Source: Pseudomonadota bacterium (GTDB lineage: Bacteria; Pseudomonadota; Gammaproteobacteria; Burkholderiales; Gallionellaceae). From it: 64,000 bases of DNA. The position numbers were made by a program, and so were the translations under genes. A model generated the notes under the pieces. It did not search any database. It was given only the letters and a program-made list of their open reading frames with translations, and was not told the origin of the DNA. Numbering within the stretch: position 1 is the stretch's first letter; each line of letters begins with the position of its first letter. The stretch spans positions 186,001 to 250,000 of the forward strand of contig JAJXVB010000001.1 in the NCBI GenBank assembly GCA_021782365.1, read 5' to 3'. This document shows positions 21,565 through 31,733 of this stretch, piece after piece.

Positions 21565-21566
21565 GC

Positions 21567-22292
21567 CTACTGACTTCCCGCCGTCAGGAGCGCTTTCATC
21601 TTGCGCACGGCCTGATCCAGCCCGATGAACAGCGATTCGGCGATGATCGCATGACCGATGTTGAGCTCGACGATGTCAGGAATCGCGACGATATCCTGAA
21701 CGTTGTGGTAATGCAGCCCGTGGCCTGCGTTCACCTGCAAACCTTGATGGTTGGCGTGCGCTGCCGCATAGCGTATGCGATCGAGCTCTTCCTTCCTTGC
21801 AGGAACGCTGTCGGCTTCCGCATATCTTCCCGTATGCAGTTCAATTACGGGAGCGCCTGTCCTGCACGCGGCGTCGATCTGCCTGACATCGGGATCGATG
21901 AACAGGGACACGCGTATGCCTGCGTCGGCACAGCGCTCGCAGGCGGATTTGATGGCGTCGAAATAGCGTATGACATCGAGCCCCCCTTCCGTCGTCAGCT
22001 CCTCGCGCCGCTCTGGCACCATGCAAAGGTCGTGCGGCTTTATGATGAGCGCATTGTCTATCATCTCGTCCGTGACCGCGCATTCCAGGTTCATGCGGGT
22101 TTGCAGCATCTCGCGCAAAACGATCACATCCTTGTCCTGGATGTGGCGGCGGTCTTCACGAAGATGCAAGGTGATCGCATCCGCTCCCGCCTCTTCACAG
22201 ATCAGCGCCGCGCGAACCAGATTGGGATAGCGCGCGCCGCGCGCCTGGCGCAGCGTGGCGATATGGTCTATGTTCAGTCCGAGTTTAATCAT
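21567..22292 (-). CDS. pdxJ: pyridoxine 5'-phosphate synthase
   Basis: 241 residues, TIM barrel joining 1-deoxy-D-xylulose 5-phosphate with 3-amino-2-oxopropyl phosphate to form pyridoxine phosphate. Conserved segments are [16 protein letters not shown] at the N-terminus, [18 protein letters not shown], and [11 protein letters not shown], with the catalytic histidine and glutamate regions visible. The start overlaps the recO stop by 4 bases. Confidence 0.97.
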   Translation of the reverse strand: MIKLGLNIDHIATLRQARGARYPNLVRAALICEEAGADAITLHLREDRRHIQDKDVIVLREMLQTRMNLECAVTDEMIDNALIIKPHDLCMVPERREELTTEGGLDVIRYFDAIKSACERCADAGIRVSLFIDPDVRQIDAACRTGAPVIELHTGRYAEADSVPARKEELDRIRYAAAHANHQGLQVNAGHGLHYHNVQDIVAIPDIVELNIGHAIIAESLFIGLDQAVRKMKALLTAGSQ

Positions 22293-23008
22293 TTTTTTTG
22301 CAGATCCTTGATCAATTCACGTGTATGCAGCACTTTGCCGCCAAGGTGGTGATTGAGCAGCATGCGCATCAGCTGCTTGCTCTGCTGCACCACCACGGGG
22401 TCTTCATAGTCATCCTCCGCCATCGCCAGCAGCGTCTTGCCCGGCACCTTCATCCCGTCTGTGCCGTCATCCGGCAAGGCGCCCTTCTCCACGACGTAAC
22501 GATAGCAAATTTCGGGCTGTATGGGTTTGCCGCTGTCCGCCTCTTTTTCGAGCTCAACCGCGTAGCCGAGTTCCTGAAGCAGATGCCTCTCGAAGCAACG
22601 CAGGCTCGCCGCATGGTCTGACTCATGCGCCAGCCGGTAGAGCGTTGCGCGATAGTAATCGAACAGGCGCTCGTGCGGGTCGTCGCGCGCCAGCATGTTG
22701 ACCAGCAGCTCGTTGAGATAGAACCCGCACATCAGCGCCGTACCCTTAAGGCAAGGCTGCCCGCCCTGCCACTGCGCGGAATGCAGCGTTTTCACCTCGC
22801 CCTTGCCAAACCAGGACAAAAGCAGCGGCTGGAAATTCATCAGCACGCCGCGCAATGCAGAACCCGGGCGCCTGGCCCCCCTCGCCACTATCGCGAGCCT
22901 GCCATGCTGGCGGCTGTACACATCGAGCAACAGGCTGGTTTCCCGGAAAGGGCGGGAATGCAGCACGAATGAGAGCTCGTCCTGTTGCCTGCTCTGCCGG
23001 TTTGTCAC
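22289..23008 (-). CDS. recO: DNA repair protein RecO
   Basis: 239 residues. N-terminal OB fold ([37 protein letters not shown]) and a helical C-terminal part; RecO loads RecA onto SSB-coated gaps together with RecR. The zinc-cysteine set seen in some RecO proteins is not obvious. It lies between era and pdxJ, its standard position in proteobacteria; recR is also in this window at 37.1 kb. Confidence 0.93.
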   Translation of the reverse strand: MTNRQSRQQDELSFVLHSRPFRETSLLLDVYSRQHGRLAIVARGARRPGSALRGVLMNFQPLLLSWFGKGEVKTLHSAQWQGGQPCLKGTALMCGFYLNELLVNMLARDDPHERLFDYYRATLYRLAHESDHAASLRCFERHLLQELGYAVELEKEADSGKPIQPEICYRYVVEKGALPDDGTDGMKVPGKTLLAMAEDDYEDPVVVQQSKQLMRMLLNHHLGGKVLHTRELIKDLQKK

Positions 23009-23036
23009 CGTTTATCTCTTCTCAATTTCCGGCCGC

Positions 23037-23942
23037 TCACTCATACCCCAGCGACTGCAGCATGCGCGCGTCATCCGCCCAGCCGCTGCGCACCTTGATG
23101 AACACCTCGAGAAACACCTTTCCATCGAAGAGCTTTTCCATGTCGAGCCTCGCCTGCGATGCGATCTCCTTGATCTTCTCGCCCTTCTTGCCCAGCAGCA
23201 TCGCCTTGTGCGCATCCTTGTCGACGAGGATGGCCGCATTGATCCGGCGCAGATTCTTTTCCGTCTTGAAAGCCTCTATCACGACGCTCACGGAATAAGG
23301 CAGCTCTTCTCCCGTCAGGCGGAAGACCTTCTCGCGCAGGATTTCCGCAGCCAGGAAGCGCTCGCTTCTGTCCGTCACATCGTCCGGATCATAGATCAGG
23401 CCGCCTTCGGGCAACAGGCTGCGCAGCGTCTCTCTTAGCTCATCCATCTGCTTTCCGAATTTCGCGCTCACCGGAACGATATGGGCAAACTTGAAATCCT
23501 TTCCGACCCTCTCTGCAAAATCGAAAAGTTTGCCCTTGTCCTCGACCGAGTCGATCTTGTTAATCACCAGAACGACGGGCCGGTTGTCCGGCAAGAGCTT
23601 CAGCACCTCCTGGTCACGCTCGTCATAGCGCAGCGCTTCCAGGACGTACAAGACCACCTGCACGTCCCTGAGACTGCTGGTCACCACGCGGTTCATGCCG
23701 CGGTTTAAAGCATTGAGATGCCTCAACTGGAACCCCGGCGTGTCGACGAACACGAACTGGGCGCGTTCATCGGTATAGATGCCGTGTATGCGGTGGCGCG
23801 TGGTCTGCGCCTTGCTCGATGTGATGCTGATCTTCTGTCCGATCAGATGATTCAGCAGCGTGGACTTGCCCACGTTGGGGCGTCCGACGATCGCGATGTA
23901 ACCGCTGCGAAAATCCCCGTCCTGCATTGACTCTTCATTCAT
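23037..23942 (-). CDS. era: GTPase Era
   Basis: 301 residues, the same length as E. coli Era, which supports the ATG at 23942 (8-base overlap with the rnc end) rather than an upstream start. G1 [12 protein letters not shown]3 DTPGFQ, G4 NKID and a C-terminal KH domain ([13 protein letters not shown]) are present. Era binds the 3' end of 16S rRNA and assists 30S assembly. Coupling to rnc is usual. Confidence 0.97.
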   Translation of the reverse strand: MNEESMQDGDFRSGYIAIVGRPNVGKSTLLNHLIGQKISITSSKAQTTRHRIHGIYTDERAQFVFVDTPGFQLRHLNALNRGMNRVVTSSLRDVQVVLYVLEALRYDERDQEVLKLLPDNRPVVLVINKIDSVEDKGKLFDFAERVGKDFKFAHIVPVSAKFGKQMDELRETLRSLLPEGGLIYDPDDVTDRSERFLAAEILREKVFRLTGEELPYSVSVVIEAFKTEKNLRRINAAILVDKDAHKAMLLGKKGEKIKEIASQARLDMEKLFDGKVFLEVFIKVRSGWADDARMLQSLGYE

Positions 23943-24618
23943 GTTTTTTTCCAATCTTTTGATAGGCTTGAGCCGCAGCCTGCTGCTCGGCATTGCGGCG
24001 GCTGCTGCCGGTTCCCTGCGTGACAATCTTGAGCGCGGGTACCGCGCATTCGACCCTGAACATCTGCTCGTGCGCGCCGCCTTCGGTGTCGATCACGCTG
24101 TAATGCGGCAGAGCAAGGCGGTGCCCCTGCAGATATTCCTGAAGCAGGGTCTTGGCATCCTTGCCCAGCGTCTTCACGTCGAGCTTTTCGAGATAAGGCA
24201 CATAGAGGTTGAGGACGGCGCGCTCAGCAGATTCGAATCCGCCATCCAGAAATATCGCGCCTATCAATGCCTCGACGGCATCCGCGAGTATCGATGGCCT
24301 GCGCGACCCGCCGCTCTTGCGCTCTCCCTCGCCCAGCCTCAAGTGACTTCCGAGTTCCAGTTGTTCAGCAAACACCACGAGGGTCGATTCCTTGACGAGG
24401 TTGGACCTCAATCTCGAAAGATCCCCCTCGCTCATTTCCGGATACTCGCCATACAGGAATTTGGAGATCACGCAGCCCAGTATGCTGTCGCCCAAAAACT
24501 CCAGCCTCTCGTAATGCGCTGGCGCATGGCTGCGATGGGTCAGCGCGCGCTCGAGCAGCCCGGCATCCCTGAACTCATGCCCCAGCCGCCGGGACAGATT
24601 TTCTTCAGCCCTTCCCAC
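23935..24618 (-). CDS. rnc: ribonuclease III
   Basis: Double-strand RNA endonuclease. The signature [12 protein letters not shown] carries catalytic acidic residues; a second acidic site is in [16 protein letters not shown]; the C-terminal dsRNA-binding domain ends in [18 protein letters not shown]. No ATG stands at the expected start: the GTG at 24618 gives 227 residues, matching the usual 226. A longer frame to 24687 would overlap the DUF4845 gene by some 80 bases. The GTG itself overlaps the DUF4845 end, so translation is probably coupled. Confidence 0.9.
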   Translation of the reverse strand: MGRAEENLSRRLGHEFRDAGLLERALTHRSHAPAHYERLEFLGDSILGCVISKFLYGEYPEMSEGDLSRLRSNLVKESTLVVFAEQLELGSHLRLGEGERKSGGSRRPSILADAVEALIGAIFLDGGFESAERAVLNLYVPYLEKLDVKTLGKDAKTLLQEYLQGHRLALPHYSVIDTEGGAHEQMFRVECAVPALKIVTQGTGSSRRNAEQQAAAQAYQKIGKKHE

Positions 24619-24979
24619 TGGTTGGATTGAAATCGAGATAGAAGCTGATGTTTCCGGCAAGCGGAATCTTGACGAAATAGCTCGCACTCAACACAGGCTT
24701 TCCAGAGCTCGTGTCGACATCGATGTCTTCGGCCTTGATCGCCTGGATATTGTCGATGGAGGCGCGCCTCGCATAAGAAATCCTGATGTCGTTCAAAGAT
24801 GCCTTTTGCATCGCCGGATCGTTGGAGACTTCATTGAACACCTTCTGTATATCGGCATTCTCGATGTATGCGGGAACCAGCTTCAACCCCGTGGACACAA
24901 CCAGCACGAGCACGAATGCGGTGATGATCAGCCCGGAGAGCGTGATGCCCTTCTGCATGCCAGGTCTAGAAATATTCAT
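24605..24979 (-). CDS. DUF4845 single-pass membrane protein
   Basis: 124 residues. A short basic N-terminus (MNISRPGMQKG) leads into one hydrophobic helix (ITLSGLIITAFVLVLVVSTGL), then a soluble, probably periplasmic domain. The N-terminus loosely resembles type IV pilin-like leaders, but no clear G/F(T)xxE cleavage site is present. Genes of this family commonly sit between lepB and rnc in beta/gammaproteobacteria, and this one does. The ATG at 24979 has GGGGGAA seven bases upstream. Function unknown. Confidence 0.85.
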   Translation of the reverse strand: MNISRPGMQKGITLSGLIITAFVLVLVVSTGLKLVPAYIENADIQKVFNEVSNDPAMQKASLNDIRISYARRASIDNIQAIKAEDIDVDTSSGKPVLSASYFVKIPLAGNISFYLDFNPTSGKG

Positions 24980-24996
24980 ACTGTTTCCCCCTTGCC

Positions 24997-25800
24997 TCAA
25001 TTGACAGACAAACCGATGCGCTTCAAGTCGGAAAAATTCATCCAGATGAAAAATGCCTTGCCGACGATTTCCTTGTCGGGCACGAAACCCCAGTAGCGGC
25101 TGTCGCGGCTGTTATCGCGATTGTCGCCCATCATGAAGTAGCTTCCAGCAGGCACAGTGCAGCGCACCGAGTCCTCATCATATATGCAGTTCTCCCGTCC
25201 CGGAAAGTCCGCGACCGAGCCCATATGCACGTTGGGCATGTCCGGATTGATCAGGATGTCGTGGCGCTTGTTTCCCAGCAACTCGGAGCGCCGCTCCGTA
25301 TGCACGAAATTCAACCCGCTTTCGACATAATTGTAATCCCCCTCTGGCTGCTGAGGCTGCACCTTCCCGTTGATGGTGAGCAGCTTGTTCCTGTATTCGA
25401 TCACATCGCCAGGAACGCCCACCACGCGCTTGATGTAGTCGACCGAAGGGTTTTCAGGATAGTGGAACACCATCACGTCGCCGCGCTGCGGATCGTTGAT
25501 CTTGATGATCTTCTGGTCGATGATCGGCAGCCTGATGCCGTAGGTATACTTGTTCACCAGGATGAAGTCCCCGACATGCAGCGTCGGGATCATCGAGCCT
25601 GAAGGGATCTTGAAAGGCTCGACCAGAAAAGAGCGTATGCAGAACACGACCAGGATGACCGGGAAGAAGCTCTTCGCATACTCGACCCACCATGGGTCTT
25701 CCACGCCTTTTCCTCTGTTTTCTGCCAGCCAAAACTTGTCCAGAAGCCAGATGCTGCCTGTCACCAGCAGCACCACGAACATGATCAGAGCGAAATCCAT
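24997..25800 (-). CDS. lepB: signal peptidase I
   Basis: 267 residues. Two N-terminal membrane helices (residues about 3-20 and 46-60), then box B with the nucleophile Ser69 in PSGSMIPTL, box D with general base Lys124 in DYIKRVVGVPGD, and box E GDNRDNSRDSRYWGFV. It releases secretory and membrane proteins from their signal peptides at the periplasmic face. It directly follows lepA (33-base gap), as usual. Confidence 0.97.
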   Translation of the reverse strand: MDFALIMFVVLLVTGSIWLLDKFWLAENRGKGVEDPWWVEYAKSFFPVILVVFCIRSFLVEPFKIPSGSMIPTLHVGDFILVNKYTYGIRLPIIDQKIIKINDPQRGDVMVFHYPENPSVDYIKRVVGVPGDVIEYRNKLLTINGKVQPQQPEGDYNYVESGLNFVHTERRSELLGNKRHDILINPDMPNVHMGSVADFPGRENCIYDEDSVRCTVPAGSYFMMGDNRDNSRDSRYWGFVPDKEIVGKAFFIWMNFSDLKRIGLSVN

Positions 25801-25833
25801 CTTTATTCCTTGAAATTTTGATTAAACGGGCAC

Positions 25834-27624
25834 TTACTCATCCACACGCAGGATGGCCAAAAAGGCCTCCTGCGGAATCTCGACGTTGCCCACCTGCTTC
25901 ATGCGTTTCTTGCCCGCCTTCTGCTTCTCGAGCAACTTCTTCTTGCGCGAGATGTCGCCGCCATAACACTTGGCGAGCACGTTCTTGCGCATCGCCTTGA
26001 CGTTCTCGCGCGCGATGATGTTCGAGCCTATGGTCGCCTGTATCGCGACATCGTACATCTGGCGCGGGATCAGCTCGCGCATCTTGGCCGCCACCTCGCG
26101 CCCCCTGTACTGGCTGTTTGCGCGATGCACGATCACCGCCAGCGCATCCACCTTGTCGCCGTTGATCAGCATGTCCACCTTGACCACATCCGCAGCCCTG
26201 TATTCCTTGAATTCGTAATCCATGGAGGCATAGCCGCGCGAGACCGATTTCAGCCTGTCGAAGAAATCCATCACGATTTCCGCCATCGGCATTTCGTAGA
26301 CCAGCTTCACCTGCTTGCCATGATAGCTGATGTTGATCTGCGAGCCGCGCTTTTGCGTGCAAAGCGTGATCACGGAGCCGACGTATTCGTTCGGCATGTA
26401 TAGGTTGACCGTCACGATGGGCTCGCGTATCTCGGCGATCCTGGAAGGATCCGGCATCTTTGAAGGATTGTCCACGGACACCACGGTGCCGTCCCTTAGC
26501 TCCACCTCATAGATCACCGTCGGGGCGGTGGTGATGAGGTCCATGTCGAATTCCCGCTCCAGCCTCTCCTGCACTATCTCCATGTGCAAAAGCCCGAGAA
26601 AACCGCAGCGGAAACCGAAACCCAGCGCCTGAGAAACCTCCGGCTCATATTGCAGCGCTGCGTCGTTCAGCTTGAGCTTTTCCAAAGAGTCGCGCAGCGC
26701 CTCGTACTGGTTCGACTCCACCGGGAAAAGACCCGCGAAGACCTGGGGCTGGACTTCCTTGAATCCGGGAAGCGCATGCTCAGCAGGCTTTGCCAGATGC
26801 GTTATGGTGTCGCCCACCCTCGCCGCCTTCAATTCCTTGATGCCCGCGATCACGAAGCCCACCTGTCCTGCGCTCAGCGCATCCCTGTGCTGCGACTTGG
26901 GCGTGAACACCCCGACATGCTCGGTCAGATGATGCGCGCCGGTCGCCATGAAGAGGATCTTTTCCTTGGGCCTGATCGTGCCGTTCATCACGCGCACCAG
27001 CATCACGACGCCGACATAGTTGTCGAACCACGAGTCGATGATCAGTGCCTGCAAGGGCGCATCCACATCCCCCTTGGGAGCCGGGACCTTTTGTATCAGC
27101 GTCTCCAGCACATCCTCTACGCCTTCACCGGTCTTGGCCGAACAGCGCACCGCATCGTGCGCCTCTATGCCGATCACGTCCTCGATTTCGGCGATCGCAT
27201 TGTCCGGATTGGCAGAAGGCAGATCGATCTTGTTCAGCACTGGCACGACTTCAACACCCAGGTCGAGCGCGGTATAGCAATTGGCGACCGTCTGCGCCTC
27301 AACGCCCTGGGACGCATCGACCACCAGAAGCGCTCCTTCGCACGCGGCCAGGGAACGCGAGACCTCGTAGGAGAAGTCCACATGCCCCGGCGTGTCGATC
27401 AGGTTGAGGTTGTAGGTCTGGCCATCGCGCGCCTTGTAGCTCAACGCAGCGGTCTGCGCCTTGATCGTGATGCCGCGCTCGCGCTCGATGTCCATCGAAT
27501 CGAGCACCTGGGCTTCCATTTCGCGGTCGGACAAACCTCCACACAAATGGATGATGCGATCGGCCAATGTCGACTTGCCGTGATCGATGTGGGCGATGAT
27601 AGAGAAATTACGGATCAGCTGCAT
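25834..27624 (-). CDS. lepA: elongation factor 4 (LepA), back-translocase GTPase
   Basis: 596 residues (E. coli 599). G1 [11 protein letters not shown]2 [12 protein letters not shown]3 DTPGHVDF and G4 NKIDLP are intact; the LepA-specific C-terminal domain ends [18 protein letters not shown]. It acts on stalled or mistranslocated ribosomes. Upstream, an 89-base gap separates it from mucD; a TAGAAT at about 27677-27672 on the minus strand may be an internal promoter -10, but I see no convincing -35. Confidence 0.97.
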   Translation of the reverse strand: MQLIRNFSIIAHIDHGKSTLADRIIHLCGGLSDREMEAQVLDSMDIERERGITIKAQTAALSYKARDGQTYNLNLIDTPGHVDFSYEVSRSLAACEGALLVVDASQGVEAQTVANCYTALDLGVEVVPVLNKIDLPSANPDNAIAEIEDVIGIEAHDAVRCSAKTGEGVEDVLETLIQKVPAPKGDVDAPLQALIIDSWFDNYVGVVMLVRVMNGTIRPKEKILFMATGAHHLTEHVGVFTPKSQHRDALSAGQVGFVIAGIKELKAARVGDTITHLAKPAEHALPGFKEVQPQVFAGLFPVESNQYEALRDSLEKLKLNDAALQYEPEVSQALGFGFRCGFLGLLHMEIVQERLEREFDMDLITTAPTVIYEVELRDGTVVSVDNPSKMPDPSRIAEIREPIVTVNLYMPNEYVGSVITLCTQKRGSQINISYHGKQVKLVYEMPMAEIVMDFFDRLKSVSRGYASMDYEFKEYRAADVVKVDMLINGDKVDALAVIVHRANSQYRGREVAAKMRELIPRQMYDVAIQATIGSNIIARENVKAMRKNVLAKCYGGDISRKKKLLEKQKAGKKRMKQVGNVEIPQEAFLAILRVDE

Positions 27625-27713
27625 GGGATTCCAGTTTAGACCGCCGTGACGGACAATTTCGCAAAGCGCGAATTCTAGCCGATTTAGGCATTACATGCAG
27701 GTGAACTCATGCA

Positions 27714-29099
27714 TCAATTGTCATCGAGCCTGATCGCCACATAAAAAACCGCATCATCCCTGCGCACCAGAAGCGCAACATTATGACCCTTGGGCAACTG
27801 CTTGACGATGTCCTTTAGCTGATCAAGCGAATTCAAGGGAACATTGCCTATCGCCACAATCACGTCGCCCGGCTGGATTCCGGAAGAAACCGCAGACTTC
27901 CCCTTCACGGCTTGGACGAGCAAGCCTCCCTTGATTCCCAGATCCGCAAGCTGCTCCGGCGTCAGCTCGCTAAGCGCAACGCCCAGCCTTGCGATGGTTT
28001 TCTCGTCCTGACCGGATGCGCCCTTGCCGGCCTTTGCAAGCTTGCCGTCATCCGGCATTTTCCCGACGAGCACCGTCACCTGCTTCGCTGCCCCCTTGTG
28101 CCACAGGTCGACCACCGCCTTGCTTCCAGGCTTTGCTGCAGCCACGATGCGCGGCAGATCGCCCGAATTTGCAACAGTCTTGCCGTCAAACTTCAGGATC
28201 ACGTCGCTCGCCTCTATGCCAGCCTTGTCGGCAGGCCCGCCCTTCTCGACGCTGCTGACCAGCGCACCATTGGGCTGCGCAAGACCGAATGACTCGGCGA
28301 GCTGCCGCGTCATCTCCTGTATCGTCACGCCTATCCTGCCGCGCGTCACCATGCCCTTGGTGCGCAGTTGGTCAGCGACCTGATTGGCGACGTCTATCGG
28401 TATCGCGAAGGACAAACCCATGAACCCTCCGGAACGCGTGTAAATCTGCGAGTTGATGCCCACCACCTCGCCGTTCATGTTGAAGAGCGGTCCGCCTGAG
28501 TTGCCGGGATTGATCGCAGCATCGGTCTGGATGAAAGGAACATAATTGTCCTGCGGCAAGGAGCGCCCCTTGGCGCTCACGATGCCTGCCGTCACGCTGT
28601 TGTCAAAGCCGAAAGGAGAACCGATCGCGACCACCCATTCGCCGACCTTGAGCTTGTTTGGGTCCCCTATCACGACCCTGGGCAGATTGGTCGCATCTAT
28701 CTTGAGCAGCGCGATGTCCGTCTTTCTGTCAACGCCGATCACGCGCGCCGAAAATTCGCGCTTGTCAGTCAGGCGCACCGTGATCTTGTCGGCATGATCG
28801 ACCACATGAGAGTTGGTCATGATGTAGCCATCGGAGCTCAGAATGAATCCGGAGCCCAGCGAATTCGTCTCCTGGTCGCGCGGCTCGATCGGCGCAAAGC
28901 GCCTGAAGAATTCGAAGAAGGGATCGTTCTCTGGAATGCCGGAAACCGTCTGCTGTGAAACATGCTGCGTGGTGCTGATGTTGACGACCGCGGGCCCCTG
29001 CTTTTCAACCAAACCGCTGAAGTCCGGCAGTTCGCCCGCCACCGCAGCAGATACCAACGCAACAGAAAAAAGTATGATGTTGATACACTTTCCAAGCAT
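27714..29099 (-). CDS. mucD: periplasmic serine protease MucD/DegQ type
   Basis: 461 residues with an N-terminal signal peptide (IILFSVALVSAAVAG). The HtrA triad is visible: His in TNSHVVDHADKI, Asp in KTDIALLKID, Ser in NPGNSGGPLFN. Two PDZ domains follow (from about residue 260 and about 375). It degrades or refolds damaged envelope proteins. Position directly behind rseC places it in the sigma-E stress operon, as mucD lies behind algU-mucABC in Pseudomonas. Confidence 0.94.
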   Translation of the reverse strand: MLGKCINIILFSVALVSAAVAGELPDFSGLVEKQGPAVVNISTTQHVSQQTVSGIPENDPFFEFFRRFAPIEPRDQETNSLGSGFILSSDGYIMTNSHVVDHADKITVRLTDKREFSARVIGVDRKTDIALLKIDATNLPRVVIGDPNKLKVGEWVVAIGSPFGFDNSVTAGIVSAKGRSLPQDNYVPFIQTDAAINPGNSGGPLFNMNGEVVGINSQIYTRSGGFMGLSFAIPIDVANQVADQLRTKGMVTRGRIGVTIQEMTRQLAESFGLAQPNGALVSSVEKGGPADKAGIEASDVILKFDGKTVANSGDLPRIVAAAKPGSKAVVDLWHKGAAKQVTVLVGKMPDDGKLAKAGKGASGQDEKTIARLGVALSELTPEQLADLGIKGGLLVQAVKGKSAVSSGIQPGDVIVAIGNVPLNSLDQLKDIVKQLPKGHNVALLVRRDDAVFYVAIRLDDN

Positions 29100-29118
29100 G
29101 CAATCACCTCATCGAAAA

Positions 29119-29532
29119 TTATTCGCGCGCCAGCCTCGCTATATAAGGTTGCTGGCGGAGGCTGCGCGCGGATAACCATTTCGCCAGCAAAAATCCGACC
29201 AGGAGTCCAGACAGTGCGCCCGCTGCAGCATGGGCATCGCTCTGCCCCGCCAACAAAGCGCCTGAAAACATGAAGACCAGAGGCAGCAGATAAACGCGGC
29301 CAACCCCGCGCAACACCGCGCCATCCGGCACGCAGACGACCACCTCGTCTCCCACGTCCGCATGGATGCGATTGTCCACCTTGAACTGGCGAGGCTTGCT
29401 GCAAAAAAGCTGGGTCAGTTTCTTCGAGCCGCAGCCCCTGCCATCGCAGGCCGAACAGCCGCTGCCGCCGCTGCCTATGACCTCGGCAGAATCGGCGTAG
29501 GATTGAATGACAATGGCACGTGTCTCCAGCAT
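29119..29532 (-). CDS. rseC: RseC/MucC family protein
   Basis: 137 residues. The N-terminal segment has a cysteine cluster (SGCSACDGRGCGS), typical of RseC; two membrane helices follow (VYLLPLVFMFSGALLAG and GALSGLLVGFLLAKWL). The family modulates sigma-E and takes part in reducing SoxR. The ATG overlaps the rseB stop by one base (TAATG). Confidence 0.9.
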   Translation of the reverse strand: MLETRAIVIQSYADSAEVIGSGGSGCSACDGRGCGSKKLTQLFCSKPRQFKVDNRIHADVGDEVVVCVPDGAVLRGVGRVYLLPLVFMFSGALLAGQSDAHAAAGALSGLLVGFLLAKWLSARSLRQQPYIARLARE

Positions 29533-30488
29533 TATTTCCCGTTATATCTTATCGAATTGATAACCTGTATCACCGTGATCGGCGGCACTTCTCCGACCAC
29601 GTGATACACGTGGCCGTCCACGATCTTGCTGTAGAGATTGACCGCACCGCGGCTGGAGAGGCCTTCCTTCTCATTTTCATTCGCGCTGACAGGCTCGACA
29701 AAAACCGATATTGCGCTAAGACCATCGGAAAACACGAGCTGAGTCACCGGCGCATGGTTGCCATGCATGGGTCTCACGAGCTCTGTCGTCTTCTTGAAAC
29801 CGCCAGGCAGCGCATCCACCACCCAGCCGCTGTTCACGGTCTGCTCGGCCTTGTCCTGGTTCATCTGCCCCACTCCCGGCAGACTCTTGACTTCATCCGA
29901 TGCAATCCATGACCTGTCGACATCCTTGCCCACCTTCAGTTCGGTGAAGGCATATTGTTCGACGATCTGGTTCTTGTCGTTCAGCACGGCGGACTTGAGC
30001 AGCAATCCGGTCCCCATATCCACCCAGACCTTGCGCGTATAGCGCAGCTTGTCCCTGGGCTGGAAAAGCAATACCCGGGTCTCATATCCTGCCACCCTGT
30101 CGGTCCCGGCTTCCTTGACCTTGTAGTTCTCGCTCAATGCGGAAAGCTGATCTGGCAACAGCATTGGAAACTTGCCTTTTCCCTTCCTGCTCTCGACCTG
30201 AACCATCTGATTCTGCCTGTAACACCAGACCTGCTCGCGATGGCGTATGATTTCGCGCTTGGGTCCATCCAGACCTTCGAGCTTCTCATACTCCCCGTTC
30301 GCATCGACGACATGGGAAATCATGGAAGTCTCGACGTGATTGCCGTACTGGTATACGAAAACGCCGCTGTAATCGGTCTGATGTCCTGCAAACGCAATCG
30401 CCTTGAGCAGATCCAGGGTAGACTGCCCCCCGGCCGCGCTGGCATTGAAGGCCAGCATCAGGCCGAAAACTCCAACCCATGCCTTCAT
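29532..30488 (-). CDS. rseB: sigma-E regulator RseB/MucB
   Basis: 318 residues with a signal peptide (VFGLMLAFNASAAGG). The two-domain periplasmic RseB fold is suggested by the LolA-like N-terminal part (YSGVFVYQYGNHVETSMISH) and the C-terminal domain (SGWVVDALPGGFKKT). RseB binds RseA and shields it from cleavage until outer-membrane signals arrive. It overlaps rseA by 4 bases. Confidence 0.94.
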   Translation of the reverse strand: MKAWVGVFGLMLAFNASAAGGQSTLDLLKAIAFAGHQTDYSGVFVYQYGNHVETSMISHVVDANGEYEKLEGLDGPKREIIRHREQVWCYRQNQMVQVESRKGKGKFPMLLPDQLSALSENYKVKEAGTDRVAGYETRVLLFQPRDKLRYTRKVWVDMGTGLLLKSAVLNDKNQIVEQYAFTELKVGKDVDRSWIASDEVKSLPGVGQMNQDKAEQTVNSGWVVDALPGGFKKTTELVRPMHGNHAPVTQLVFSDGLSAISVFVEPVSANENEKEGLSSRGAVNLYSKIVDGHVYHVVGEVPPITVIQVINSIRYNGK

Positions 30489-30985
30489 TGAAGCTTTTCC
30501 TCCGGGCTATACGTCACGGTATGTATGTAGGACGCGCCGCCATTCATGTCGTTGCTGGGGGAAAACTCCTGATGAGCCATCAGGTAGTCGTCCGCCGCAG
30601 GCTGTATCTGCAGATTGACAGGCCGCATTCCGGACTGCTGCATCGCAAGCTGCGGAGATGTTTCGGGATTGATCTGCAGCGTCATCCAGGCGACCATGCC
30701 GACCGCCATCAGGGATGCCGCAGCGGACAGCGCAAACACCCGTGCTTTCTGTTTCAGCGCCCGACTTCGCGGCGCCAGGACAGTCGCCTCGTTGCGCAAT
30801 CTTTCGCTGACACGCTCAGTCATGTCGCGATGTATGCATTCGGGTTGGCGCAGCACATCACCTATCATGTGATAAACGGCCCAATCGGCGTATATTCCGG
30901 GATCGCGTCTGATCTGGCCGAGAAGGATTTCCGCCTCATCCTCGAACAGTTCGCCATCCATCAGCGCAGAGATATCGTGTTTCAT
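30485..30985 (-). CDS. rseA: anti-sigma-E factor RseA/MucA
   Basis: 166 residues. The cytoplasmic sigma-binding part begins MKHDISALMDGELFEDEAE and is followed by one membrane helix (VFALSAAASLMAVGMVAWMTL, about residues 87-107) and a periplasmic tail. It holds the RpoE protein inactive until regulated proteolysis. The ATG at 30985 has AGGTGG five bases upstream; a GTG nine bases earlier is less likely. It overlaps the rpoE stop region. Confidence 0.93.
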   Translation of the reverse strand: MKHDISALMDGELFEDEAEILLGQIRRDPGIYADWAVYHMIGDVLRQPECIHRDMTERVSERLRNEATVLAPRSRALKQKARVFALSAAASLMAVGMVAWMTLQINPETSPQLAMQQSGMRPVNLQIQPAADDYLMAHQEFSPSNDMNGGASYIHTVTYSPEEKLQ

Positions 30986-30987
30986 TT

Positions 30988-31587
30988 TTACCACCTATTG
31001 CCTTGACTGGTTTCCAACAGCGGACGCAATTTTTCCGCGACCGCCTCGCGCGCCCTGAAAATTCTCGATCGCACCGTGCCGACAGGGCAGTTCATCACGT
31101 TTGCGATTTCTTCATAACTTAAACCTTCAATCTCCCGCAGCGTCAGGGCGCTGCGCAAATCTTCCGGCAACTGTTGCAAGGCTTGCTGCACGGTGTTGAC
31201 AACCTGTTTGCTCATGAGTTCATTTTCAGGCGTGCTGACTTCATGCAAAAAACCAGCTTCCTCGAAGGTTTCTGCTTCTTCCGTGTCAAAGGGGGTATTC
31301 GCGGCCGGCTGGCGCTTGTTGGCGAGCAGGTAGTTTTTGGCCGTATTGATGCCGATTCTGTAAAGCCAGGTATAAAAGGCGCTGTCCCCGCGGAACCCGG
31401 GCAATGCGCGGTAGGCCTTGACGAAAGCCTCCTGGGTGACGTCCTCAGCCTCGGATGCATTGCGCACGAAGCGCGAGATAAGCCGCCCCAGCTTGCGTTG
31501 ATATTTTGCAACCAGCAGGTCGAAGGCGTGCTTGTCCCCGCGCTGCACACGTTCCACCAGCTGTTGATCTACTTCTTTATCGCCCAT
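30988..31587 (-). CDS. rpoE: RNA polymerase sigma-E (AlgU-type) factor
   Basis: 199-residue ECF sigma factor. Region 2 includes EAEDVTQEAFVKAYRALPGFRG and FYTWLYRIGINTAKNYL; region 4 is LREIEGLSYEEIANVMNCPVGTVRSRI. It directs the envelope-stress regulon and heads the long operon in this window. Upstream both a housekeeping-like and a sigma-E-like promoter can be proposed (listed separately), the latter fitting autoregulation. Confidence 0.96.
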   Translation of the reverse strand: MGDKEVDQQLVERVQRGDKHAFDLLVAKYQRKLGRLISRFVRNASEAEDVTQEAFVKAYRALPGFRGDSAFYTWLYRIGINTAKNYLLANKRQPAANTPFDTEEAETFEEAGFLHEVSTPENELMSKQVVNTVQQALQQLPEDLRSALTLREIEGLSYEEIANVMNCPVGTVRSRIFRAREAVAEKLRPLLETSQGNRW

Positions 31588-31618
31588 CCCTATCCCGATA
31601 AAATCCGTCGCAACTCTA

Positions 31619-31647
31619 ATTATAACCGCTGCAGTTCACTTCGTCAG
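31619..31647 (-). promoter_or_regulatory. sigma-70-like promoter for rpoE
   Basis: On the minus strand CTGACG (31647-31642), 17 bases, then a perfect TATAAT (31624-31619), about 30 bases before the rpoE ATG at 31587. The -35 is a 4/6 match. Suggests basal expression of the stress operon. Confidence 0.5.
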
Positions 31648-31678
31648 TCTCGCGAGCCTAAGCACCAGCCAAACCGCA

Positions 31679-31707
31679 TCCGACCGCATGCAACATGCTA
31701 TAGTTCC
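31679..31707 (-). promoter_or_regulatory. possible sigma-E-type promoter upstream of rpoE
   Basis: On the minus strand GGAACTA (31707-31701) followed after 16 bases by GTCGGA (31684-31679) approximates the known GGAACTT / GTCTAA ECF pattern. It would give an rpoE leader of about 85 bases and permit autoregulation. The -10 half deviates at two positions, so this is tentative. Confidence 0.35.
31686..31704 (+). promoter_or_regulatory. nadB -10 element with adjoining GCATG-N3-CATGC palindrome
   Basis: TATAGT (31699-31704) is a plausible -10 for nadB, 30 bases before its start. A perfect 5-3-5 inverted repeat GCATG CAA CATGC (31686-31698) fills the promoter spacer right next to it, while no good -35 is visible. 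This is where an operator for an activator or repressor would sit. The same palindrome type occurs upstream of cfa. Confidence 0.4.
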
Positions 31708-31733
31708 CCCATACTCATCAAGCGAGAAAACAA

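Noticed and set aside
26700-26730. tRNA-like GGTTCGA element
   Set aside because: Lies inside lepA with no acceptor or anticodon stems; no tRNA gene was found anywhere in the window.
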